From the IMG/VR virus record IMGVR_UViG_3300034062_002884, positions 1-31,389 of that record: a stretch of 31,389 bases of DNA. One strand, given 5' to 3'. Shown piece after piece: positions 1 to 7,258 of the stretch. The notes under the pieces were generated by a model. That model was not told the origin of the DNA and ran no database searches. It saw only the letters and a list, made by a program, of their open reading frames with translations. Positions within the stretch are counted from its first letter, which is position 1. Each line of letters opens with the position of its first letter. A program made the position numbers and the translations under genes. Source of the DNA: a virus.

Positions 1-565
1 TTGCGATGTCGTTACACAGTTCTTCTTGTAGTGTGCCACGCCTAGCACACCACTGAGCAATCCGGGTATACTTAGATAGACCAATAAGTTTGTTGGCAGC
101 AATAATACCGATATAAGCAACTCCACTGACAGGCTGATGATGATGACTACACATGCTGCGAAGCTCACTTCGCACAACCAACATACCTTCATATCTATCC
201 TCACTATCATTGGGAAACGCTGTAGCATCAGGAGCAGGTTCATATCTGCCTGACATAATTTCATTAAAATACATTTTAGCAAGTCGTCGTGCTGTGCCCC
301 GACTGTTAGGATCCGTTTCTCTATCGATCAACAATGTGTCTAGTACGTTTTCGAATGCTCGAGTAGTTTCGTTGATTAGGATTTCTCGATCACCTTCGTG
401 CAAGTAATTGCTGATGTTGTCTCCAGCCCAAAATCTTTTGCCATCACGCTTCATTCTAAAGCGGATAGCATCGGCCAAATTGGCTTCTTCATAGCCTTTG
501 TCGTCTATCACATTGATCAAGTGTTCACCTTGTTGAAAATCTTTATATGTTTTATCGTAACCCAT
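1..565 (-). CDS. folE: GTP cyclohydrolase I, partial (C-terminal end beyond left edge)
   Basis: Read on the minus strand from an ATG at 563-565, the frame stays open to the window edge (188 codons). Family landmarks are a segment reading TARRLAKMYFNEI, then a CSHHHQPVSG zinc/active-site motif, then KLIGLSKYTRIAQWCARR and the QEEL segment typical of FolE. The Cys and following His of CSHHH match two zinc ligands. The third ligand (a later Cys in FolE) would lie off the window. The enzyme opens GTP to dihydroneopterin triphosphate, the first step of both folate and 7-deazaguanine synthesis. A strong ribosome site (GGAG, five bases before the ATG) fixes the start, and a late-promoter-like CTAAATAC lies about 30 bases upstream. 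With a DpdA-like transglycosylase and a QueD-like protein a few genes away, deazaguanine synthesis is the likelier role. The family call is firm; the pathway is inferred. Confidence 0.9.
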   Translation of the reverse strand, partial: MGYDKTYKDFQQGEHLINVIDDKGYEEANLADAIRFRMKRDGKRFWAGDNISNYLHEGDREILINETTRAFENVLDTLLIDRETDPNSRGTARRLAKMYFNEIMSGRYEPAPDATAFPNDSEDRYEGMLVVRSELRSMCSHHHQPVSGVAYIGIIAANKLIGLSKYTRIAQWCARRGTLQEELCNDIA

Positions 566-594
566 TTATTCTCCACTGTTTGTGTTAGTATACA

Positions 595-602
595 GTATTT
601 AG
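595..602 (-). promoter_or_regulatory. T4-type late promoter box (CTAAATAC) before folE
   Basis: The minus-strand octamer CTAAATAC resembles the T4 late -10 box TATAAATA. It overlaps the stop codon of the upstream aminotransferase gene and lies about 30 bases before the folE ATG, leaving room for a short leader with the GGAG ribosome site. The spacing closely matches the similar box before the sliding clamp gene. No -35 element is needed for this promoter class. Confidence 0.5.
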
Positions 603-1186
603 ACCTGGAAGTCAATGGTTCGCAAATCCGGATACTGTTGTTTTGTTATGTGTTCGGTAATATTGGGCAATTGGTCTATGCCCAGCCGGCAAGTTTCCAA
701 GGTTGGACAATAGTGATAGCCTTCTTTAAATACCCGTTGATCTTGCCAAGGTACAATACTAAGATCTCTACCATCCGATCTCATACAGCTCAATGCTAGA
801 TATTCTGCTTTTGAATCTAGTAATATGGCACCACATTTTCCTAGCTGTAAAGGTTTACCATGCCCAAAACTCACGCATTGTTTTTGACCCACACGATACA
901 TTCCTGATTCAAGCCTGCGAGCACTGTCCCAGATGTTGGTCCCTTTGAAGTGATATTCACCAACGGTGTACCAATAGTCTGATTGTAACTGATAAGTGAT
1001 ATTGAGCTTGTGCATCAGTTGCGGAACGCTGATGTAGGTAAATGCTGTAAACTCGGTATAAGTAACCCTATCCAATCTAAAACAAAGTTCAAGAGCATGA
1101 GTGCAACCATCTGTTACGACCGCATAAGGAGCACCTGTGTATTCAGCCAATGCAGACTCAAAGTTAAACAGAGTTTGAAAACTCAT
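599..1186 (-). CDS. Short DegT/DnrJ/EryC1-type PLP aminotransferase-like protein
   Basis: The 195-aa product starts at MSFQTLFNFE; this ATG overlaps the stop of the epimerase gene (ATGA), so I prefer it to the longer upstream frame. It keeps the N-terminal landmarks of sugar aminotransferases: APYAVVTDGCTHALEL near residues 19-34 (cofactor phosphate region), Asp87 in WDSARR (pyridine-nitrogen Asp), and Lys111 in SFGHGK followed by a C-G-A-I-L-L strand (PLP lysine position). DegT enzymes are usually about 370 aa, so the C-terminal small domain is missing. A plus-strand paralogue of similar length at 15028-15699 argues that this is a stable compact form rather than a broken gene. It probably acts on a keto-sugar nucleotide with the adjacent GalE-like epimerase. 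Activity of such a short form is uncertain. Confidence 0.72.
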   Translation of the reverse strand: MSFQTLFNFESALAEYTGAPYAVVTDGCTHALELCFRLDRVTYTEFTAFTYISVPQLMHKLNITYQLQSDYWYTVGEYHFKGTNIWDSARRLESGMYRVGQKQCVSFGHGKPLQLGKCGAILLDSKAEYLALSCMRSDGRDLSIVPWQDQRVFKEGYHYCPTLETCRLGIDQLPNITEHITKQQYPDLRTIDFQV

Positions 1187-2139
1187 CTGTTGTACCAGGC
1201 CCAGGCGTGTGCAATCATGTCTTCGAGTCCATGTTCGGGCCTCCACGAACTTGCACCTTGGAATTTTGTGCTATCAGCGGTCAAAGTGGCTGGATCTCCA
1301 GATCGTCGTGGACCAACAGTATAGGCCAAGTCCTGCTTGGTTATGCCAATAGCACCGTGCAAAATTTGCAAATTGCTGTAGCCTTGATTGGTGCCCAAGT
1401 TATAAACACCACCTGGCACAGCAGGATCTATGGCTGTCACATGTGCCTGAGCAATATCTTCGACATGTACATAATCTCTCACACAGGTGCCATCTTCAGT
1501 GGCAAAATCCTGTCCGTTCAGCACAAACTGATCAGATTGGTCACGTATAGCTTCTAGCACACGGGCTATGATATGCGTGGCACCAGATTCTTGTCCATGT
1601 CGACTCATGCGATCCGCACCGCAAGCATTGAAATAACGGAATGCTACTGCGTCCAGCCCATATGCCTGTGCATAACTACGCAACATCCATTCAATCATGA
1701 GTTTGCTTTCACCATATGGACTGATTGGTTCTGCAGGATCAGTTTCTTGACATGGAGTCATGACTGGCTCACCGTAAATGGCTGCACTACTGCTGAAAAT
1801 AAAGCGAGTATTCATCATCTGATTGGCCAACATAAAATCTAACAACCGTTTTGTTTTTACAAAATTATTTTCATAATATAACTCTGGCATAAACAAGCTG
1901 GGACCAACCAGGCTTGTTCCAGCACAATGTACGATGGCATCAGGGGCAAACTGTTTGCTAGTGATCAAGGCCACTTCTGTTGCGTAGTCTCCAGTGTGCC
2001 ACCAAGTATTGCCAGTTCGTGTCAGTTGATCAGAAGGCACTCTTAAATCAATACCAAATACCTCATGACCGGCATCAGTCAAATTTAACACAGTCTGCCC
2101 ACCTATGTAGCCAGCTGCTCCAGTTACTATAATTTTCAT
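1183..2139 (-). CDS. galE: NAD-dependent sugar epimerase, GalE-like
   Basis: This 318-aa protein is an extended short-chain dehydrogenase. It has an N-terminal Rossmann motif GAAGYIG (residues 7-13), an acidic residue at the end of strand two (FGIDLR, binding the NAD ribose), a Ser-rich active-site strand SSSAAIYG (116-123) and the catalytic pair Tyr142/Lys146 in PYGESK. The stretches RYFNACGAD and VRDYVHVEDIAQAH are classic UDP-glucose 4-epimerase signatures, and the length is close to the family norm of about 340. It interconverts UDP-glucose and UDP-galactose or a related pair. It overlaps both neighbours by four bases and sits between an aminotransferase and a methyltransferase, which suggests supply of a modified sugar for a phage glycosylation step. 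Exact substrate unknown. Confidence 0.88.
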   Translation of the reverse strand: MKIIVTGAAGYIGGQTVLNLTDAGHEVFGIDLRVPSDQLTRTGNTWWHTGDYATEVALITSKQFAPDAIVHCAGTSLVGPSLFMPELYYENNFVKTKRLLDFMLANQMMNTRFIFSSSAAIYGEPVMTPCQETDPAEPISPYGESKLMIEWMLRSYAQAYGLDAVAFRYFNACGADRMSRHGQESGATHIIARVLEAIRDQSDQFVLNGQDFATEDGTCVRDYVHVEDIAQAHVTAIDPAVPGGVYNLGTNQGYSNLQILHGAIGITKQDLAYTVGPRRSGDPATLTADSTKFQGASSWRPEHGLEDMIAHAWAWYNR

Positions 2140-2834
2140 TTTTTAAATACCATTCTGATATTTCCGTCCATGACCTCATTGGGCTGTTCAGTAATCAGCA
2201 AATCGATTACAATAAAGTCTATGTCAAGAGTAGACAGTTGATTGTACACATATTCTTGCACTTGCAAGGAGCTTGGAGTTGACGTCTCAAATGTGCTTAA
2301 TAGCCACTCCGAGTTAGAGCGTTCTAACATACGAGCAGAGTTTAATGCTAAAAATCCCCTGCCGCCTTTTGCAACAATGTTGTAGAAGTCCATAACTCTT
2401 GTTGTCAACTGACTTAATGGCACAAAATGCAAAGCATTTATTGAAAATGCACATTGATAAGCCTCGGTGTGTCCTTGACTGAATTCTGAATCAAAATGAT
2501 CAAATTCATCAGCTGCACGGTTTGTGTAGTTCTCCGGGGTAGGGTCAATGCCGTGACAATCAATGTTGTAAATTTTTTTAATTAAGTGTTTGAACAAATT
2601 TGCACCGCAACCGACGTCAACAATTTGTGTTGGAGCAACACTGGCCAAAAAGTCCAGGTACCATAATGGTATCATGCTAAACTTTTTGGTCACACAGTCC
2701 TCTCTAGGAGTACGAAAAAGATGATTGTATTTGTAAGTTAGTAAAACATCGTTTCCAAACACTTCTTTAGCAGAAACATCATATTTTAATTTTTTTGATT
2801 CTTTTTCGAACCAGTCGCTGTCAAATTTAGTCAT
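2136..2834 (-). CDS. Class I SAM-dependent methyltransferase
   Basis: I place the start at MTKFDSDWFEKE, where the ATG overlaps the glycosyltransferase stop (ATGA), giving 232 aa; a frame extending 24 codons further upstream lies inside that gene. Motif I is IVDVGCGANLFKHL, followed by an acidic post-II segment CHGIDPTPENY and a motif-IV-like CAFSINALHFV. This is the Rossmann order of class I SAM methyltransferases. The segment KGGRGFLALNS matches the strand before motif VI. The target cannot be read from sequence. Position between a sugar epimerase and a glycosyltransferase suggests O- or N-methylation of a sugar or glycan, but DNA or a small molecule is possible. Confidence 0.8.
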   Translation of the reverse strand: MTKFDSDWFEKESKKLKYDVSAKEVFGNDVLLTYKYNHLFRTPREDCVTKKFSMIPLWYLDFLASVAPTQIVDVGCGANLFKHLIKKIYNIDCHGIDPTPENYTNRAADEFDHFDSEFSQGHTEAYQCAFSINALHFVPLSQLTTRVMDFYNIVAKGGRGFLALNSARMLERSNSEWLLSTFETSTPSSLQVQEYVYNQLSTLDIDFIVIDLLITEQPNEVMDGNIRMVFKK

Positions 2835-4036
2835 CCTTCGATCTTTCTCACATGATATTTGGCCTGGCTCACATGGTCGCGATATCTGTTGCCAGCACGG
2901 TTCCATTCTTCGCCCGATCCTTCCAAGATGTCTACCACACGATCAACTGTGCCATTGTTCCAGTCTGAAATCAGTCCAGAATTGTGATGCAGTTCTTGCA
3001 ACAGGTTTTCTAACTTGTGATAGGCATCATCTATGCTCCAGGGAACATATAATCGATTAGGGTCGTCAGCAAATGTCTCAGGAAAACTGCGATAAGCAGG
3101 ATATAAGACATTGCAACCAAGAGTGTCAGCTTCGCTAACGGTGTTCGAGACCCAGTCCTGTAAAGCACAGTTAAACAAAACACGAGTATCATTAAGCAAA
3201 TTATAATAATCATTTTTCTTCAAGTTTTCATAAATTACCAACCGACCTTCACGTTCTAGTTGTCTAGCACGATCGATATAACGCGGATTGTTACTGCGTA
3301 ACGGGCCACCTGAGAACACAGCAAACTCAATATCAGCATGACGACCTTGTCCATGATACATGTCAATCAAGTCCATGTAAAAGTCTGGTTGCTTTTCTTG
3401 ATCAAATCTGGCCGCAAAGCCCACACGCATCTTTCTTTCACCAAACGGTCGAATGTTAGACTCACCACCAATACGCTCTAGCACTTCTGACTTGCCAAAT
3501 GCCAAGCCTGAAATGTTGTAAATTGGCGCACGATATCCGGCTATACGCATGTGAGCCACCATCTCTTCGTTTGTGGCCAACACACCAGTCACAAAGCAAT
3601 TGACCATGCGTTCGTATGTGGCCATCCATTCAGCCATACCCCACACATGCACAAAGTCATCTGGGTCAATAGCTTGTGCAAGACAGCGCACATAAATCCT
3701 GGGTCGCTGGCTAGCATCAACTTGGTCAAGGATATAAGGCAAACTTTCAATACCAGGCTGGAACATGTCTTCAAAGTAGATGACATCTTGATCAGTGACT
3801 TCGCCGTTACGCATCATCTGCACCAGATTCATCATCTGGCTCATGCCAAAGTAACTGCGGCCATGTGCATCCAGCACTTGTCCTACACTGATACTTTGTG
3901 TGCTGTCAATAGTGCTTCCTGGAACATATACCACATCCAGGCCACGGCGATCAAACACACGCCGGTTCCATTCAGTCAGTTGTAGAGTGTATCTTGCTTC
4001 ATACGATTCTAAGCCCATGTAAAATAGTTTTCTCAT
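2831..4036 (-). CDS. GT-B fold glycosyltransferase (GT4-like)
   Basis: This 401-aa protein has the C-terminal half of a GT-B glycosyltransferase: MRVGFAARFDQEKQPDF (start of the nucleotide-sugar domain), an ENLKKNDYYNLLND helix, and SNTVSEADTLGCNVLYP, equivalent to the donor-binding E-x7-E region where the acidic residues contact the sugar nucleotide. The N-terminal acceptor domain is divergent. T4-like phages use GT-B enzymes to glucosylate modified bases, and others decorate host surface glycans; the acceptor here is unknown. It overlaps the methyltransferase and the small gene upstream by four bases each, so all three are probably translated from one message. Confidence 0.75.
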   Translation of the reverse strand: MRKLFYMGLESYEARYTLQLTEWNRRVFDRRGLDVVYVPGSTIDSTQSISVGQVLDAHGRSYFGMSQMMNLVQMMRNGEVTDQDVIYFEDMFQPGIESLPYILDQVDASQRPRIYVRCLAQAIDPDDFVHVWGMAEWMATYERMVNCFVTGVLATNEEMVAHMRIAGYRAPIYNISGLAFGKSEVLERIGGESNIRPFGERKMRVGFAARFDQEKQPDFYMDLIDMYHGQGRHADIEFAVFSGGPLRSNNPRYIDRARQLEREGRLVIYENLKKNDYYNLLNDTRVLFNCALQDWVSNTVSEADTLGCNVLYPAYRSFPETFADDPNRLYVPWSIDDAYHKLENLLQELHHNSGLISDWNNGTVDRVVDILEGSGEEWNRAGNRYRDHVSQAKYHVRKIEG

Positions 4037-4254
4037 ACAGGACGGCCCAATCTTCTAGCATCCTCCAGCCACATGTTCTTGGCATTTTTACCTTGGCTGT
4101 ACTTGTTGTACTGTTGCCAGGCATAGCTCTTGAAGTTGTAAAGATCCTCCTCGCGGAATCTATATCCATATTCTACACAAAAATCTCGATAGAGGTCAAG
4201 GTCGTCCATGATAGCGATTGCTCTTGGATTGGGTTTATGTTGGGGCTTGCCCAT
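4033..4254 (-). CDS. Small conserved phage protein, unknown function
   Basis: A 73-aa basic protein beginning MGKPQHKPNPRAIAIMDDLD and ending with an Arg-rich stretch. The start follows a good ribosome site (AGAAGGA, six bases before the ATG) and the stop overlaps the glycosyltransferase start (ATGA). I recognise the general pattern (KPNPRAI, then DLDLYRDFC, then a YKFDEEDLYN-like helix) as a small protein that recurs in T4-like aquatic phages, but no function is known to me. No membrane segment or metal motif is visible. Confidence 0.7.
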   Translation of the reverse strand: MGKPQHKPNPRAIAIMDDLDLYRDFCVEYGYRFREEDLYNFKSYAWQQYNKYSQGKNAKNMWLEDARRLGRPV

Positions 4255-4265
4255 GATTCTTCCTT

Positions 4266-4709
4266 CTAGAATTTAATACTAAGGTTAGGGCGAGAAAGTT
4301 CATACTTGATCAAACAGCCGTTCTCGCCATCTTCGGCCACTTCGATCCATACAGCTCGATTGGGATATCGATCTGCTATCTGTATATATAAGTCATCTGC
4401 GATCATCTCACAACTTTTCCACTCTAATTTTAATATAGATGAAGCGTATAAATTTTCTAACCAGCGTTTGAACTGTATAAACTCAATGTCACGATCATTG
4501 TGTAACACATCGATCCATACTCTGAAATGAAATATGTGGCGATGCGGATAACTCAAGAAGGTCACATCATATTCGTCGGTTGTGTTCAAATCCTCTCGCA
4601 CAGCGGCTGCAGGATATCGATGGATACCTTCTTTTCTAAAGGTCACCCAAATTTTACGCTCAGCGGCTTCGCGGATGCGTTCTACTGTTTCTCTTTGTTC
4701 TTGTATCAT
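4266..4709 (-). CDS. T-fold protein, QueD / 6-pyruvoyl-tetrahydropterin synthase-like
   Basis: The 147-aa product has features of the PTPS/QueD family: a first strand with EGIHRYPAA (His30), a central PHRHIFHFRVWIDV (His56 and His58, like the HxH zinc pair, followed by the long beta strand), a helix IEFIQFKRWLENLY in the place of the family's (M/V)xDFxxLK helix, then KSCEMIADDLY and WIEVAEDGENG, resembling the usual PTxEN helix and final V-x-V-x-E strand. Family length is about 120-150. QueD makes 6-carboxytetrahydropterin from the FolE product, so the call fits with folE and the DpdA-like gene nearby. The match is by motif order only; the catalytic cysteine is not in its usual place, so this could be a related T-fold protein of another function. 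Confidence 0.45.
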   Translation of the reverse strand: MIQEQRETVERIREAAERKIWVTFRKEGIHRYPAAAVREDLNTTDEYDVTFLSYPHRHIFHFRVWIDVLHNDRDIEFIQFKRWLENLYASSILKLEWKSCEMIADDLYIQIADRYPNRAVWIEVAEDGENGCLIKYELSRPNLSIKF

Positions 4710-4710
4710 G

Positions 4711-5013
4711 TTATGCTTTCAATAGTTCAACTGTTACGATTCGCCCAATGGCACCTGCTACATCTTCTACTTCGTCGGATATTATGTGTAAGTTTACTAC
4801 ACTTTCGTCGCGTTTACGATCATAATGGTGAACCTCAACAATGGTGCCACCGGTAGCCTTTTGTATTTTAAAACTGAATGGATTTGGTAAATCTACCTGG
4901 TCAGAGTCTCTGATCACGGTATCACGTTCGCTCAGTCTGATCTTGCTGAGTCTACGAGGCTCTGGATAATTTATACCCCAGCTGATCAATCGATTCCAGA
5001 TTCGTCTAATCAT
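4711..5013 (-). CDS. Conserved phage protein, unknown function
   Basis: A 100-aa protein with a basic amphipathic start (MIRRIWNRLISWGINYPEPR) and a beta-rich remainder with the pattern LPNPFSFKIQKATGG-IVEVHHYD and a final helix ending IVTVELLKA. I recognise this layout from small proteins near DNA metabolism genes in aquatic T4-like phages, but no role is known to me. Its start overlaps the stop of the next upstream gene (ATGA), and its stop is one base from the QueD-like start, so it sits inside the putative deazaguanine operon. Confidence 0.65.
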   Translation of the reverse strand: MIRRIWNRLISWGINYPEPRRLSKIRLSERDTVIRDSDQVDLPNPFSFKIQKATGGTIVEVHHYDRKRDESVVNLHIISDEVEDVAGAIGRIVTVELLKA

Positions 5014-5525
5014 TTTACGATTTCATCCTTGGTGTATCGAGACCAGTCGGTGAATACTTGGCGATCTCGTAAGTCATGTAAACTATGGCACCAGACTCCA
5101 GGATTGGTTGCAGCAAAATCCCGATCATCCAGTTTGATTGTGGCATTGTACCCCAACTGTTGTATGTAGGGTAGCTTGACTGAAATCATTGGAATAAAGT
5201 TGTTGTATTCAACCAAGGGGCCTTCAATCAGGCCTTCCACAGCTGAAACATCTAGATCCAGGGTACACAAGAAACCATGATCCATCACTGTCTTAATCAT
5301 GACTTCCCAAGCTGACCACAGTACCCCAGACAGTTTGCCTGGATCAAGGAAACTCTGATTGGCACCAAAGTACACATGGGTACATCCATTGGCTCTGGCC
5401 AAATCAACCAGCATCACAGGATCTTGTACACCTACCACAAACAAGGTCTTGTGGCCAAATGCTGGTGAGTGTTCAACTTCGGTGCCAACAAAACAGTTGG
5501 CTGTTTCATGTCCTGCTCGGTTCAT
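5010..5525 (-). CDS. Conserved protein next to DpdA-like gene, unknown function
   Basis: A 171-aa protein starting MNRAGHETANCFVGTEVEHS. It has alternating strands and helices (KTLFVVGVQDP, THVYFGANQSF, FLCTLDLDVSAVEG, MISVKLPYIQQLGYN, ATIKLDDRDF) reminiscent of half a TIM-type barrel. There is no CxxxCxxC radical-SAM cluster, so it is not QueE. It overlaps the DpdA-like gene by four bases (ATGA) and is translated just after it, so a partner or accessory role in base exchange is plausible but unproven. I do not recognise a named family. Confidence 0.68.
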   Translation of the reverse strand: MNRAGHETANCFVGTEVEHSPAFGHKTLFVVGVQDPVMLVDLARANGCTHVYFGANQSFLDPGKLSGVLWSAWEVMIKTVMDHGFLCTLDLDVSAVEGLIEGPLVEYNNFIPMISVKLPYIQQLGYNATIKLDDRDFAATNPGVWCHSLHDLRDRQVFTDWSRYTKDEIVK

Positions 5526-7258
5526 GCTTGTTCCTGTTCCAGTTGATCCAGTGCTGTTTGATCTAATTGTACACTGTCATCGGTATCTGTGTCAACTTCG
5601 GTGTTCTCAATATCGTTAACTTCAAAAAATACGTTGAACAATGGACGACCACTTTTTACATTGTCTCCCTTGTAGCCACGAGTGCCGGGAATATCCATCC
5701 AATAACGATCATAATGATCAATAATGGCTTCAGCTTCGGCGCGGTCTGGCGTGGCAAATATAGCATCCACGATGTCTTTAAATCGGGCATGATCACCTGT
5801 GCGATTTTTGGTTCCTTGATGCCACATCATGGCTGGCCATGTGCCCGAATCATAAGCACGATTGGCTCGTTGTACCGATTCTATATGCATCCAAACATTG
5901 TGTCCCATTAACAATGCATAACTGAAACTGTCCCAAGAAGTTTTACCTTCTTTGCCAATTTTGTTTAAATCGCCCGGTGCATAGATACAAACATCTTTCA
6001 TAGTCAGTAACTGACTAATTGGACTTTCATCAAAGTGCTTGATCAAGTCATCTGCTATCACAGCTGGTCCAAATGGTCTGGTATCTGAGCTGTACTTTTT
6101 GTCATCCACAATAGGGCTCATTCTATAACACCACTTGTCATTGTGTGGTAAGTCAATGTGATGATACACCTGTCCATTGGCTGTGGCCAAGAATGGACTG
6201 GCACAATCAAAACTGATAGTGAAAGCAGGATTTACATATTTACGTATGGCTCTTTGAATATCTGTAAGCAACAGTGCCCATTCTAATTTACTTGTGCCCA
6301 AGAAGTGCATCCAGTCATGAATGCCTTCTTGTAGTAAATTATCATGGCGTAGTGCTACCAATCGTCTTAGCACTAGTTCAACATCGCACATGTTCTGTCC
6401 ACCCATTGCCCAGCCATTGAAGTGTGTATCTGGATACTGAACAGGATCGCAATAGTGCTTCATGGTTTCATACCAACTGTTTGCATCGTCGTGGTTGGCA
6501 CCTTGTAACACATTCAACACTTTCATACCGCCATTCCGAATGCCTTTACGATGCTTCATGTAAAATTCATTATTGTACTTGGTGGCATTGACTAGTTCTG
6601 TTATATCTCCAAAGTTACCAATTTTACCATTGGCCTCTTTGTCATTTATAACCCAGGTTGGAATATCCAACGTCATACCGTAATCACAAATGCCATCTAG
6701 CCATTTAACTACAGCTTCTCTTTTTTTCTGTGCAGCATCTAATAAATTTTGATAATTTTTAACATGATCAATTGTGGTGTACTTTGTATTGCCATTTTTA
6801 TCATGTTTGGGCTTACCATTTGGACCAAGTGTTGGAACATGTTCAACGCCTTTGGCCTGAGCTTTGGCCATTTTATCAAGCACCTCTGGTCCAGTTGGAT
6901 CATGCCATTCACCTTCCCAAAGTCCTTTGGCAATCTGGAATCCACCAGAGTCGCCCAGCATAAGAGTTTTAGGATCGCGACTACGAACCATGTCTTCCGA
7001 CCAGTCCTGCTTGGTCAAATCTAGATTGGCATGACCACCTGAGTACAATGACCATTTATAAGGGAACAGACCCTTTTGATCATTGAGCCAGTTCATCATT
7101 TCCATGTCTTTGAGACCTGCGGGCATTCTAGCAGGATCCACATAGGGTCCGTTTACAGGATCACGTTGTTTGCCTACAAAGGTGGCATAGAAGCCACTGA
7201 TAGCAGGCAAGAATACAGCATAGTCCAGCTGTTTGGCTGTTAAATTATCTTGCGTCAT
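5522..7258 (-). CDS. dpdA: DpdA-like (tRNA-guanine transglycosylase family) DNA base-exchange enzyme
   Basis: The 578-aa protein carries the landmarks of the TGT superfamily in order: LGDSGGFQ at 101-108 (TGT DSGGFQ, with the substrate-binding Asp), GMTLDIP at 194-200, VLNVLQG at 247-253 (TGT VQGG), FNGWAMGG at 280-287 (TGT YAIGG), HFLGTS at 318-323 (TGT MGVGTP) and SFDC at 349-352 (TGT FDC, where the nucleophilic Asp sits). The zinc motif CxCxxC of tRNA enzymes is not visible. At 578 aa it is much longer than bacterial TGT (about 370), with an acidic Gln/Asp-rich C-terminus. Phage DpdA proteins swap guanine in DNA for a 7-deazaguanine. With folE and a QueD-like gene in the same run, DNA modification is much more likely than tRNA queuosine. 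The exact base is unknown. Confidence 0.75.
   Translation of the reverse strand: MTQDNLTAKQLDYAVFLPAISGFYATFVGKQRDPVNGPYVDPARMPAGLKDMEMMNWLNDQKGLFPYKWSLYSGGHANLDLTKQDWSEDMVRSRDPKTLMLGDSGGFQIAKGLWEGEWHDPTGPEVLDKMAKAQAKGVEHVPTLGPNGKPKHDKNGNTKYTTIDHVKNYQNLLDAAQKKREAVVKWLDGICDYGMTLDIPTWVINDKEANGKIGNFGDITELVNATKYNNEFYMKHRKGIRNGGMKVLNVLQGANHDDANSWYETMKHYCDPVQYPDTHFNGWAMGGQNMCDVELVLRRLVALRHDNLLQEGIHDWMHFLGTSKLEWALLLTDIQRAIRKYVNPAFTISFDCASPFLATANGQVYHHIDLPHNDKWCYRMSPIVDDKKYSSDTRPFGPAVIADDLIKHFDESPISQLLTMKDVCIYAPGDLNKIGKEGKTSWDSFSYALLMGHNVWMHIESVQRANRAYDSGTWPAMMWHQGTKNRTGDHARFKDIVDAIFATPDRAEAEAIIDHYDRYWMDIPGTRGYKGDNVKSGRPLFNVFFEVNDIENTEVDTDTDDSVQLDQTALDQLEQEQA

Noticed and set aside
5010-5525. QueE (radical SAM 7-carboxy-7-deazaguanine synthase)
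   Set aside because: Position beside DpdA suggested it, but there is no CxxxCxxC cluster and the fold pattern does not fit.
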